Shown here: positions 1-7,003 of the stretch, piece after piece
How positions within the stretch are numbered: the first letter of the stretch is position 1
How the letters are laid out: the number at the start of each line of letters is the position of its first letter
Assembly (NCBI GenBank): GCA_019751475.1
Contig: JAIENH010000174.1
Coordinates: forward strand, 1 to 7,631
Origin: Cyclobacteriaceae bacterium
GTDB lineage: Bacteria; Bacteroidota; Bacteroidia; Cytophagales; Cyclobacteriaceae
Reading direction: 5' to 3'
Length of the DNA: 7,631 nt
Made by a program: the position numbers and the translations under genes
Notes under the pieces: model-generated
Seen by the model: only the letters and a program-made list of their open reading frames with translations
The model's database searches: none
Told to the model about the DNA's origin: nothing

Positions 1-614
1 AAAAAATCGGGGTTTGTCATGTAGCCATTCAAAGGAACTGCCTTTTGTTCAAACGCTAAGTCTCCTTCAAAATCCCTTCGAACAATAGCTACCGCCTCTG
101 GCATGGTAAACGTTTCCTTAATGGCTCTGCCCGCTTTGAGTGAGGTGGTGGCCATGGGCTGATTATTTTTCTCACCGAGGTATTCATACGAAGTAGTTAC
201 TCTATAAATCCGTTTATGATTTGTATGAAATTTATCATAACTGAATATATCTGATAACAGGCCAATCAACATAAGCCCCACCGACATACTGATGGCAAGT
301 CCTATAATATTGATAGTGGAAAATAATTTACTGCGCGCAATACTGCGTCCGGAGGTTTTGATGTAGCTGCCAATCATAATAAAATTGATTAAGGGATTAA
401 AGAATTCTGGTTTGCGAACAGTATAGAGTCGGAAAAATTTGAGCACATCAAGAATGTAAATGCGCCTTGCTTTCTTTGCACCATGCGTTTTTACATTTCG
501 TTCAAAGTATTCATTAAGGTCACCGTGAAGGTCTTCGAGCAGCTCAGGTTTGCAATACCAGGAGAGCAGGCGGGTGGCCCAGCGGGGTGGAGATGGTTGT
601 TCAGGATTACTCAT
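1..614 (-). CDS. ABC transporter permease with N-terminal permease prefix domain, partial (N-terminal 204 residues)
   Basis: This is the last gene of the operon within the window; its 3' part lies beyond position 1. The ATG at 614-612 overlaps the stop of the preceding gene in an ATGAGTAA arrangement (8 nt), so translation is probably coupled. Residues 9-41 carry the soluble prefix with a P-P-R-W-A-T-R motif, the W-Y-C-K-P-E-L-L-E-D-L stretch and an E-Y-F-E-R-N end, closely matching the upstream permease at 2893-5487. Residues about 99-121 form the first membrane helix, followed by S-Y-D-K-F-H and R-I-Y-R-V, the usual entry to a MacB-type periplasmic domain, which is cut at residue 204. By family this is an inner-membrane permease of the MacB/FtsX type. 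The full protein is expected to be roughly 800-870 residues with eight helices, judging from its paralogue. Substrate is unknown. Confidence 0.9.
   Translation of the reverse strand, partial: MSNPEQPSPPRWATRLLSWYCKPELLEDLHGDLNEYFERNVKTHGAKKARRIYILDVLKFFRLYTVRKPEFFNPLINFIMIGSYIKTSGRSIARSKLFSTINIIGLAISMSVGLMLIGLLSDIFSYDKFHTNHKRIYRVTTSYEYLGEKNNQPMATTSLKAGRAIKETFTMPEAVAIVRRDFEGDLAFEQKAVPLNGYMTNPDF
538..584 (-). repeat. 47-bp exact repeat in the permease prefix region, copy 1
   Basis: This block encodes part of the prefix domain (R-W-A-T-R-L-L-S-W-Y-C-K-P-E-L-L) of the partial permease. It is identical base for base to 5405-5451 in the complete permease, at an offset of 4867 bp in the same orientation. 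Sequence on both sides is clearly diverged, including at third codon positions. Confidence 0.9.
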
Positions 615-1717
615 TTTTCAATTGTTGAGCGGGCTTAAACTTGGCCCAGAATATTTCATTGTATTGAATATATTCCGGGTTGTCGGAGCTATAGTCTATA
701 ACCTCCACATCATTAGTCTGAATTTTTTGAAGGATAGCCTCGTTCGTTAGCACATACACTGTATCGCCTTGTTTCGATAGTCGTTCAGTTTTGATCACGT
801 AAGGAAAATATGCACCCTGGTGACGTTTATAAATGATATCAACCTTAGTGGTATGAAACGAGATACTGTTACGAACGACAGCCAAGTTGTTAATAGCCAC
901 ATACAATACGCCACCATTACTGTCTTCATCTTGCTCTTCTGAGTCTTCCTTCGCAGTCTTTTTTCTACCGTACCTGATGGCACACACGGTGTCACTGTCA
1001 AATACAGATATTCCTTCAAATGAAAAATTCATTCTCTTTACTTTCTTTGGATCGAGGACGTGTTGGAAGGTTAGATTATCAGGGCCGAAGACATCAAATC
1101 CAGGATTGTAAATAGAATATTTCATTCCGGTTTTCTTATCAATCCAAGGTTTTATTGGGTCTTTGCCTATAGCACGCTTTTGAACGATTTTGGACCAATG
1201 AGGAGCATTTGACACGTATCCCTTTCGGTAGGTCTTTAGTATTGTTTCAACCTGGAAGACTTCTACCTTTTGCTGTTGTAACTTAATGGTGGAATAGAAC
1301 TCCATATTGAAACGCAATTGATAATAATTTTGAGGAATAGCCTGAATTACCTCCCGCAAAAGTTCTTCCGGTGAAATTTTTTGCTGCTTTACAAGCACTT
1401 CCTGCAATTCAATCGGAGAAGGCTTTAAATTGAATGTGAAAAATTTATCTGCCGAACTTAACAAGCTGTCTAATGAAACATTCAGACTTGCGTAACCAAT
1501 ACAAGACAAACGCATCTTCGCCTTGCTGTCCTTACCTTCCAGGGTGATAAAAAAATTTCCGGTACCATCTGATGCAGTACCTTGTCCGGATTTAGTAATG
1601 CTTATATTGACATCGGGCAAAGATGCCTTCGTTACAGCATCCTTCACCTCTCCTTGAATCAACGTCTGTGCTCCTGCCCACAGGCACGACAACCAAAGCA
1701 ATAACAAGGCGCTAATT
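571..1717 (-). repeat. Tandem duplication unit, promoter-distal copy
   Basis: The unit contains the secreted-protein sequence from residue 16 of the gene at 607-1761 through its stop and the first 15 codons of the permease. It is 1147 bp and directly abuts the other copy. The two copies encode proteins about 70% identical by eye, so the event is not recent. The stop/start overlap at its end is ATGAGTAA. Confidence 0.75.
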
Positions 1718-1761
1718 CGGGTAGCCCACCGAGATGGAGATACTTGTTCAGGATTACTCAT
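607..1761 (-). CDS. Secreted CarboxypepD_reg-like domain protein with chimeric N-terminus (tandem duplicate of 1758-2888)
   Basis: This 384-residue protein is predicted to be exported. Residues 1-15 (M-S-N-P-E-Q ... R-W-A-T-R) are not a normal signal-peptide start: they match the first 15 residues of the downstream permease (start 614) at 13 positions. Residues 16-31 are the hydrophobic core ending in A-G-A before Q32, a likely signal peptidase I site. Residues about 33-128 are a CarboxypepD_reg-like beta-sandwich with G-E-V-K-D, P-D-V-N-I, G-T-A-S-D, I-G-Y and a closing L-Q-E-V-L-V. The remainder starts with I-S-P-E-E-L-L and has no function I can name. It is about 70% identical by eye to the 376-residue neighbour, more in the first third. 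The ATG overlaps the previous stop by 4 nt (ATGA), and no other in-frame ATG precedes the signal core, so the chimeric start is probably real. A working signal peptide with this long n-region is inferred. Confidence 0.88.
   Translation of the reverse strand: MSNPEQVSPSRWATRISALLLLWLSCLWAGAQTLIQGEVKDAVTKASLPDVNISITKSGQGTASDGTGNFFITLEGKDSKAKMRLSCIGYASLNVSLDSLLSSADKFFTFNLKPSPIELQEVLVKQQKISPEELLREVIQAIPQNYYQLRFNMEFYSTIKLQQQKVEVFQVETILKTYRKGYVSNAPHWSKIVQKRAIGKDPIKPWIDKKTGMKYSIYNPGFDVFGPDNLTFQHVLDPKKVKRMNFSFEGISVFDSDTVCAIRYGRKKTAKEDSEEQDEDSNGGVLYVAINNLAVVRNSISFHTTKVDIIYKRHQGAYFPYVIKTERLSKQGDTVYVLTNEAILQKIQTNDVEVIDYSSDNPEYIQYNEIFWAKFKPAQQLKNE
1718..1761 (-). repeat. Copy of the permease 5' end fused to a secreted-protein gene (duplication junction)
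   Basis: This 44-bp segment encodes residues 1-15 of the 384-residue secreted protein and aligns without gaps to 571-614, the first 15 codons of the downstream permease, with about six mismatches. Beyond 1717 the match stops and signal-peptide sequence related to the start of the 1758-2888 gene begins. The offset between the two copies is 1147 bp, the size of the tandem unit. Confidence 0.85.
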
Positions 1762-2885
1762 TTTTTCAATTGTTGAGCAGGCCTAAACTTAGCCCAGAAT
1801 GCTTCATTGTATTGAACATCTTCCGGGTGGTCCAGGTCCAGGTTACGCTCTATTACTTCCACATCATTAGTCTGAATCTTTTGAAGAGCGATCTCATTCT
1901 TCACTAAATAAATGGTATTGCCTTGCTTCCATGGGTTTTCACTTCTAATCACGTAAGGAAAATATACTCCTTGATGACGTTTATAAATGATATCCAGTTT
2001 CGTAGAACGAATTGAGAGGCTATGCCGAACGATAGCCAGGTTGTTAATAGCTACATATAATACCCCGACATTACCGACTGTACTTTGCTCTGCTGAAACT
2101 TCCTTCCCAGCCTTCTTATCACTATACCTGATTGCACATACAGTGTCATTATCAAATACAGATATGCCATCAAATGAAAAATTCATTCTCTTCATTTTCT
2201 TCGGATTGAACACAGAATAATAATCAGTGAAGTTTAAGTTGTCGATGAGGAACACATCAAATCCGGGACTGTAAGCAGAATGTCTCTTACCGGTTTTCTT
2301 ATCACTCCAGCCTTCTATCGGGTCTTTGCCTGTTTCGCGCTTTTGAACGATTTTAGAATAGGTGATGGCGCTGGTCACATATCCTTTCAGGTATGCCTTC
2401 AAAATCGTTTCAACTTGATAGACCTCTTCTTTTTGCTGTAGCACCTTAATAGCAGAATAGAACTCCACATTGAAAGGTGATTTGTAGTAATTTTGAGGAA
2501 TAGCCTTAATTACCTCTTGCAAAAGTTCTTCCGGTGAAATTTTTTGCTGCTTTACAATCACTTCTCGCAATTCAATTGGTGAAGGCTTTAAATAGAATGT
2601 GAAAAAGTTACCCTCTGAACTTAATAAGCTATCCAACGAAACATTCAGGCTTGCATAGCCAATGCAAGACAAACGCATTTTCGTCTTGGTGTCTTCACCT
2701 TCCAACGTGAGAAAGAAATTTCCCGCTCTATCAGATGCGGTGCCTCTTCTGGATTGAGTAACACTTACATTAACATCGGGCAAAGGAGCCTTCGTTACAG
2801 CATCCTTCACTTCTCCCTGAATCAACCTCTGCGCTCCTGCCGACAGGCAAAACAATAACGGGACACACACAATGCTGGCAAGTCT
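1718..2885 (-). repeat. Tandem duplication unit, promoter-proximal copy
   Basis: The unit contains the 1758-2888 gene from codon 2 onward plus the copied permease start that now begins the next gene. It is 1168 bp, slightly longer than the other copy because of small indels in the coding region and one extra A in the run before the stop. The stop/start overlap here is ATGA. Confidence 0.7.
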
Positions 2886-2888
2886 CAT
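1758..2888 (-). CDS. Secreted CarboxypepD_reg-like domain protein (ancestral-type copy)
   Basis: This 376-residue protein has a conventional signal peptide, residues 1-19, ending A-G-A before Q20. The CarboxypepD_reg-like domain covers about residues 21-115: G-E-V-K-D-A, L-P-D-V-N-V, G-T-A-S-D, G-N-F-F, C-I-G-Y, then E-V-I-V. After it comes I-S-P-E-E-L-L-Q-E-V-I and I-P-Q-N-Y-Y, then a long beta-rich region of unknown function. In Bacteroidota this domain usually sits at the N-terminus of exported or outer-membrane proteins, so a periplasmic or outer-membrane-associated place is likely. The ATG lies 4 nt after the permease stop codon, with GGAG (2896-2899 on the opposite strand) 7 nt upstream as a possible ribosome binding site. 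The TGA stop overlaps the next ATG. It has no catalytic motif that I recognise, and it is probably a partner of one or both permeases. Confidence 0.9.
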   Translation of the reverse strand: MRLASIVCVPLLFCLSAGAQRLIQGEVKDAVTKAPLPDVNVSVTQSRRGTASDRAGNFFLTLEGEDTKTKMRLSCIGYASLNVSLDSLLSSEGNFFTFYLKPSPIELREVIVKQQKISPEELLQEVIKAIPQNYYKSPFNVEFYSAIKVLQQKEEVYQVETILKAYLKGYVTSAITYSKIVQKRETGKDPIEGWSDKKTGKRHSAYSPGFDVFLIDNLNFTDYYSVFNPKKMKRMNFSFDGISVFDNDTVCAIRYSDKKAGKEVSAEQSTVGNVGVLYVAINNLAIVRHSLSIRSTKLDIIYKRHQGVYFPYVIRSENPWKQGNTIYLVKNEIALQKIQTNDVEVIERNLDLDHPEDVQYNEAFWAKFRPAQQLKK

Positions 2889-2892
2889 ATGC

Positions 2893-5487
2893 CTACTCCG
2901 ACTTTATGTTTTCAATTGGATTGATGCGCAGTAATTGCGATACATGGTATACCAGTGCCAGGCTCATCACTCCCACCAGAGAACCTAACGACAGCATTAC
3001 ATCAAAAACAGAAACCGATGTGCGGTTAACAAATCCTTCGAGCCAACCTGAAATAGAAAGATATCCGAACGGAAACGCGAGCATGGAGGCAACTAATGCC
3101 AATGCTCCAAACTCACGCCAGACCAGAATCAGCAATTGATAGACACGGGCACCAAAAATTTTCCGGATGCTGGTCTCTTTCATACGTTGCGAAATTTGGA
3201 GGTTGATCAACCCGAAAAGCCCCAGCGAAGCGATAAAAACTGTAGCCCACGAAAAATTTGTGAGCAAGCCTTGCAGTCTTTTTTCATCGGCTAATTGCCT
3301 ATTGAAATAATCATCCAAAAATTGAAATTCAAACGGCAGTCCTGTGAGCTGATCTTTCCACACATTGTTCACTTGCCTAATCATTTCATCATTGGCTTGC
3401 GAAAGTTTAATCAATAGTTTATCCGAAAGGCCATCATGCAGATAAAATAACAGCGGCTCGGCCTTGCGGTAATTGCCGTGCACGTGATAATCGCTTACCA
3501 CGCCCACTATGGGCAAGCCTTCACCTTTCAAACCACCATAAATAATTTTTTCGGAGAGCGGATCTGACCAACCCAGGTGCTTTTGCATGGCTTGGTTAAT
3601 AATCACTGAACCAGCAAAGCCAGGCACATCCGATGCATTGAAATTCCGACCCTGCAAAAAAGGGATACCCAGCACATCAAAATAATTACTGTCCACCTCC
3701 ACATACCCGAGCATGTAGATGGATTGTTTTGCGCTTTGTTCGATTCCAAAAATATCGAAGTTAGTCTCGCGTGTCGGAGTGGATTGAAAGCCAATCAAGG
3801 AGGCACCTTTCACAAAGGAGAGTTGCTCAATTGAATTTTTTAAACCGGGCAGTTGAGATACGAGTGTTTCATCATCCGGTATATCGACAACCATCACCTG
3901 CTCCCGCGCATGTGCTGTACTTCCGTTCAAGACGGTCATCTGGTTTTTTACAATGTGGGTTACAAAAACCAACGCAAGGCATGCCGTTAATTGAAATACA
4001 AGCAAAAAATTTCTAATACCTCTCCGATCTCGTATGCGTGCAGTGCCTTTCAGATTTTGCATTGCACTTACTTTAGAAAGTTGAAAAGCTGGATACCACC
4101 CGGCCAGCGCACAAATAGCAATGACCACACAGGTAACAAAACCAACCAAGGGCAAGATATTGGCTCCGTCAATGGCGTAGATATCAACATCGTGCCAAGC
4201 GAAAGAGGCATACGTTAAAAAGAGTCCAGCTACCAGCAAGCTTAGCAGTCCCATCACCACTGCCTCCATCATGTATTGTGCTCGTATCTGGCCTTGCAAG
4301 GCGCCCATTATTTTGCGTATGCCGATTTCGCCTTGCCGTTTCATAATCTGGGCCACCGACAAGTTGATATAGTTGATAATGGAGATCAGCAGCACCAAAA
4401 AGGCAAGCGCAAAAAAAGTATAGAGTGCGGCCGGGTTACCCGTTGTGGCATCAAAAAGTTTTTGTGAGGACAGGTGAATGTCTGTGAGGGCTTCCAGGTG
4501 ATACGATCCATCAAAAGCCGATTGATTTAAAATGGGTCGCATCTCATCGGCAAACAACGTGTCAAGCTTTTGCTGAAAAGCCAAAAACTTACCCGGATCA
4601 TTCAATTTTACATAGGTAAAACACCAATCATCAAAATGAGACTGATTCGAAACCAAGGCATCAAATTTCAAATGCGTTGCAGGTGGCAAGTCACGAATAA
4701 CACCAGTAACGTTGTGAGGTGTATCGCCAATCAGGATCGTTTTGTTTACGGCATGAGCATCTCCAAAATATTTGATGGCAAGCTTCTCCGTGAGCACAAC
4801 AGAGGCGACTTCAGTCAACGCTGTTTTAGGATTACCCTCAATCCACGCATGTTGAAATACGCTGAAATACGTGCTGTCAGCATCGAAGAAATTATCTTCT
4901 GAAAAAATGCCTTGCTGGCATCTGACTTTTAGAATGCCTCTTTTCTTAACGAACGAACCAATGGCTTCAACTTCGGGGTAATTATCTCGCAGTCTTGCTG
5001 TCAGCGGTTCATCTACCCACGCCAGGTCCACAGTTTGTCCATCATCTAGCGAACGCCAGGACATGCTGATGCGATAAATCCGTTCTGCATCGAGGTAATG
5101 ACGATCATAGCTCAACTCCTTTTGAAGGTGCGCAGAAATCAAGGTGAAGCACACTACTCCAATTGTCAAGCCAAGAATATTGAGAAATGTATTAAGCTTA
5201 TGCTTGCCAAGGCTGCGTTGAGCGGATACGAAGTAGCTGGTGAGCAGCCCCCATTGATTAGCATAAAAGGCTACCGGAAGACGTACGGTGTATGGGCGAA
5301 TAAACTTTAGTACATCCATTGCATAAATCAACTTTGCCTGGATTACACCATGCGCCCTAACATTTCTTTCAAAGTACTCACACAGATCACCTTGCAAATC
5401 TTCCAGCAGCTCAGGTTTGCAATACCAGGAGAGCAGGCGGGTGGCCCAGCGCGGTGGATTGGTCTTATCTTTTTTCTCGTTCTCCAA
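2893..5487 (-). CDS. ABC transporter permease, MacB/FtsX type, with N-terminal permease prefix domain
   Basis: This is an 864-residue inner-membrane permease with the duplicated MacB/FtsX layout. Residues 11-45 are the soluble prefix (P-P-R-W-A-T-R, E-L-L-E-D-L-Q-G-D-L, E-Y-F-E-R-N). Predicted helices lie near 99-119, 355-377, 409-429, 444-468, 492-512, 746-764, 793-813 and 828-849. Two large periplasmic domains lie between helices 1-2 and 5-6. The coupling motif occurs twice, as G-E-I-G-I-R-K-I-M-G-A (386-396) and K-E-T-S-I-R-K-I-F-G-A (770-780), and the protein ends with N-P-I-E-N-I, typical of the family. No ATPase domain is present. The start is a TTG: the upstream frame closes two codons before it with TAA, and any later start would remove the conserved prefix. 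The gene begins 10 nt after the preceding stop. Related proteins export macrolides, lipoproteins or peptides, or signal to hydrolases; the role here is unknown. Confidence 0.93.
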   Translation of the reverse strand: MENEKKDKTNPPRWATRLLSWYCKPELLEDLQGDLCEYFERNVRAHGVIQAKLIYAMDVLKFIRPYTVRLPVAFYANQWGLLTSYFVSAQRSLGKHKLNTFLNILGLTIGVVCFTLISAHLQKELSYDRHYLDAERIYRISMSWRSLDDGQTVDLAWVDEPLTARLRDNYPEVEAIGSFVKKRGILKVRCQQGIFSEDNFFDADSTYFSVFQHAWIEGNPKTALTEVASVVLTEKLAIKYFGDAHAVNKTILIGDTPHNVTGVIRDLPPATHLKFDALVSNQSHFDDWCFTYVKLNDPGKFLAFQQKLDTLFADEMRPILNQSAFDGSYHLEALTDIHLSSQKLFDATTGNPAALYTFFALAFLVLLISIINYINLSVAQIMKRQGEIGIRKIMGALQGQIRAQYMMEAVVMGLLSLLVAGLFLTYASFAWHDVDIYAIDGANILPLVGFVTCVVIAICALAGWYPAFQLSKVSAMQNLKGTARIRDRRGIRNFLLVFQLTACLALVFVTHIVKNQMTVLNGSTAHAREQVMVVDIPDDETLVSQLPGLKNSIEQLSFVKGASLIGFQSTPTRETNFDIFGIEQSAKQSIYMLGYVEVDSNYFDVLGIPFLQGRNFNASDVPGFAGSVIINQAMQKHLGWSDPLSEKIIYGGLKGEGLPIVGVVSDYHVHGNYRKAEPLLFYLHDGLSDKLLIKLSQANDEMIRQVNNVWKDQLTGLPFEFQFLDDYFNRQLADEKRLQGLLTNFSWATVFIASLGLFGLINLQISQRMKETSIRKIFGARVYQLLILVWREFGALALVASMLAFPFGYLSISGWLEGFVNRTSVSVFDVMLSLGSLVGVMSLALVYHVSQLLRINPIENIKSE
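2896..2899 (-). promoter_or_regulatory. Possible ribosome binding site of the 1758-2888 gene
   Basis: GGAG on the minus strand lies 7 nt before the ATG at 2888 and inside the last sense codons of the permease gene. It supports the annotated start; Bacteroidota often do without such a site. Confidence 0.4.
5405..5451 (-). repeat. 47-bp exact repeat in the permease prefix region, copy 2
   Basis: This is the partner of 538-584, within codons 13-28 of the complete permease. Direct repeats of this length can recombine, which would delete or amplify the intervening secreted-protein and permease genes. Confidence 0.9.
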
Positions 5488-5497
5488 TACTTATCAG

Positions 5498-6646
5498 TTA
5501 ATTACACCCATACCTGGCCGACTCCCAACTCCTTTTCGGAATAGATTGCTTGCCAATTTTTGTAAACGTATTCACATTGATGATTTCAGTTTCCTGATAA
5601 AAATTGTCTTTGTACGAACTCTTGTGCCAGAAATACTTACCGTCTTTTTGCAAGCTGTATTCGGTAATTGTTTCCATTCTGCCGGTTGCCTCCTTGCCTG
5701 TTGATTTGGTCATGACTTTACGGTCAATAGTTGCGGTCGCAGCAAGTTTGACGATAGTGAGTCTTTTTCTGTCAACCTCAATTGTTCCTGAATAAGAGGC
5801 CAGGTTGCTATAGGGCACCACACCCAGCTTCATTGATAGGCTTCTGAATCGAATAAGAATCTTTCTTTCGTTTATTGATTCGATGTCAAATTCATACTTA
5901 TCGAGATTTTTTTTGTTGAGGAAGTTATTCTGACGGTAGGCCACCAAATCTCGAAGAAACAGTCCAACCAAGTTGTAAAACAGTTGATCCTTGTTTTGAT
6001 TTTGCTTCGTCCACCTCCTGCCCACACTGTCATACTTCATGATGCAAGCAGTATCAAGAAGAATATTGTCGTTACGATTATCGTCTTGATACCCAGAAGC
6101 GAAATAAATTGAACCCGATATTTTGGAAATAAACAGTCCGCTGTTTTCCAGGGGAAATTTTTTATAAATCTTCGATTCCATCAGGAAAGGCTGATTGATA
6201 TAGTTTTTTGAGATGGAGTCAATCACCTGTTCAACAATCTTGCGCGCGGTCAGGTTACCTGATTGCGCTACAATGATTTCAGGCAACACAACAGATTGTT
6301 CCTCCATTTTAACTTCTACTTTCTGGAGTCGGAGCAAATTGCCAACAAATAGCTTCAGTGGTTTATAGCCCAATCGTGTAAATTCGATAGAGTCGGTCAT
6401 CGTAAGACTATCAATTCCGAGGGTGAACAATCCGGCTTCATCACTCTCTACACTGAAGGTTTTCTTGCTAAGCTTGACGTTAGTGTAGCTTACACCTGCA
6501 CCCGTATTCCTGTCTATTACTTTCCCTGTTAGAATACTTACTGTTGGACGAATAGGATCAAATGGTACACGATTTTCTTCAATCTGGCTAAATGCATAGC
6601 CAGGTAGTAAAAAGACAACCAAAAGACTTTTGAAAAAGATCTTCAT
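5498..6646 (-). CDS. Secreted CarboxypepD_reg-like domain protein (first of the operon)
   Basis: This 382-residue protein is predicted to be exported. Residues 1-20 are a signal peptide with a K-I-F-F-K start and an A-F-S end before Q21. A CarboxypepD_reg-like domain spans about 38-127: L-T-G-K-V-I-D, G-V-S-Y-T-N-V, S-D-E-A-G-L-F, R-L-G-Y, then L-P-E-I-I-V. Next comes A-R-K-I-V-E-Q-V-I and K-N-Y, the same layout as in the two proteins further down the operon, but the sequence is much more diverged, so it is an older paralogue. The C-terminal region, with repeated beta-type strands such as Y-S-G-T-I-E-V-D, is unassigned. The ATG lies 4 nt after the PadR stop, with AGAGGA at 6656-6661 (opposite strand) 9 nt upstream. 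It directly precedes the complete permease, repeating the secreted-protein/permease order seen later. Confidence 0.9.
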   Translation of the reverse strand: MKIFFKSLLVVFLLPGYAFSQIEENRVPFDPIRPTVSILTGKVIDRNTGAGVSYTNVKLSKKTFSVESDEAGLFTLGIDSLTMTDSIEFTRLGYKPLKLFVGNLLRLQKVEVKMEEQSVVLPEIIVAQSGNLTARKIVEQVIDSISKNYINQPFLMESKIYKKFPLENSGLFISKISGSIYFASGYQDDNRNDNILLDTACIMKYDSVGRRWTKQNQNKDQLFYNLVGLFLRDLVAYRQNNFLNKKNLDKYEFDIESINERKILIRFRSLSMKLGVVPYSNLASYSGTIEVDRKRLTIVKLAATATIDRKVMTKSTGKEATGRMETITEYSLQKDGKYFWHKSSYKDNFYQETEIINVNTFTKIGKQSIPKRSWESARYGCN

Positions 6647-6650
6647 GATA

Positions 6651-6983
6651 TTAAATCCTCTTCAGCGAAAGCTCCGGTATCATACTCCACAACTGGTCGC
6701 GCACTTCTTTTGACTTGAGCAAGGCAGATTTGCCTGCACTGGTGATAGAATAGTATCGTTTACGTTTGCCTCCACGCGCCTGGGTGGCTTCGCCCAGCTT
6801 ACTCTTCACCAAACCTTTTTCTTCCAGTCGGTTCAACACCGAATGCACTACGCCCAATTTTACTGAGCGCTTGGTCTGCCGCTCCAACTCATCGCAGATG
6901 CCAACACTGTAGGCCTCGTTCACCAAGGCAGCAATGGTCAGCAAAACCAGTTCTTCAAATTCGCCAAGGTTCGTTCCCTTCAT
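6651..6983 (-). CDS. PadR family transcriptional regulator
   Basis: This is a 110-residue winged-helix DNA-binding protein, the usual length for short PadR-type (PadR-s2) regulators, which act as dimers and often repress their own operon. The first helix is L-G-E-F-E-E-L-V-L-L-T-I-A-A-L (6-20), then A-Y-S-V-G-I-C-D-E-L-E (24-34). The recognition helix region is V-K-L-G-V-V-H-S-V-L-N-R-L-E-E-K-G-L-V (41-59), where most relatives have G-x-L-Y-x-x-L-x-R-L-E. The basic wing is A-R-G-G-K-R-K-R-Y-Y-S-I-T-S-A-G (69-84). It is first in the operon, 4 nt before the next gene, so it probably controls the permease genes together with itself. PadR genes beside prefix-containing permeases are a recurring arrangement. 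The ligand is unknown. The leader before the ATG is A/T-rich with no clear Shine-Dalgarno sequence. Confidence 0.95.
   Translation of the reverse strand: MKGTNLGEFEELVLLTIAALVNEAYSVGICDELERQTKRSVKLGVVHSVLNRLEEKGLVKSKLGEATQARGGKRKRYYSITSAGKSALLKSKEVRDQLWSMIPELSLKRI
6656..6661 (-). promoter_or_regulatory. Ribosome binding site of the 5498-6646 gene
   Basis: AGAGGA on the minus strand lies 9 nt before the ATG at 6646 and inside the last codons of padR, which supports this start and coupling of the two genes. Confidence 0.5.
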
Positions 6984-7003
6984 AAAAATTTGAAATGTTG
7001 TTA

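Noticed and set aside
795..1019. Minus-strand 74-codon open frame inside the 607-1761 gene
   Set aside because: It is an alternative frame of a gene whose main frame is supported by a paralogue over its full length.
1675..1761. Possible lipoprotein signal with C26 in the chimeric protein, and C14 in its paralogue
   Set aside because: The residues before each cysteine (W-L-S and L-L-F) fit a lipobox poorly, and both proteins have a better A-G-A signal peptidase I site before glutamine that is shared between them.
4570..4902. 110-codon open frame on the plus strand inside the permease gene
   Set aside because: It is antisense to a strongly supported permease coding region, has no domain signal and low-complexity basic composition, and is best explained as a shadow frame.
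538..5451. 47-bp exact repeats as ends of a mobile element
   Set aside because: Both copies lie in the same place and frame within homologous coding sequences, there is no transposase or target duplication, so paralogy with possible gene conversion is simpler.
5417..5704. 95-codon plus-strand open frame beginning like the one at 550-750
   Set aside because: The shared start is only the antisense of the 47-bp repeat in the two permease genes; the remainder diverges at once and crosses a real gene boundary.
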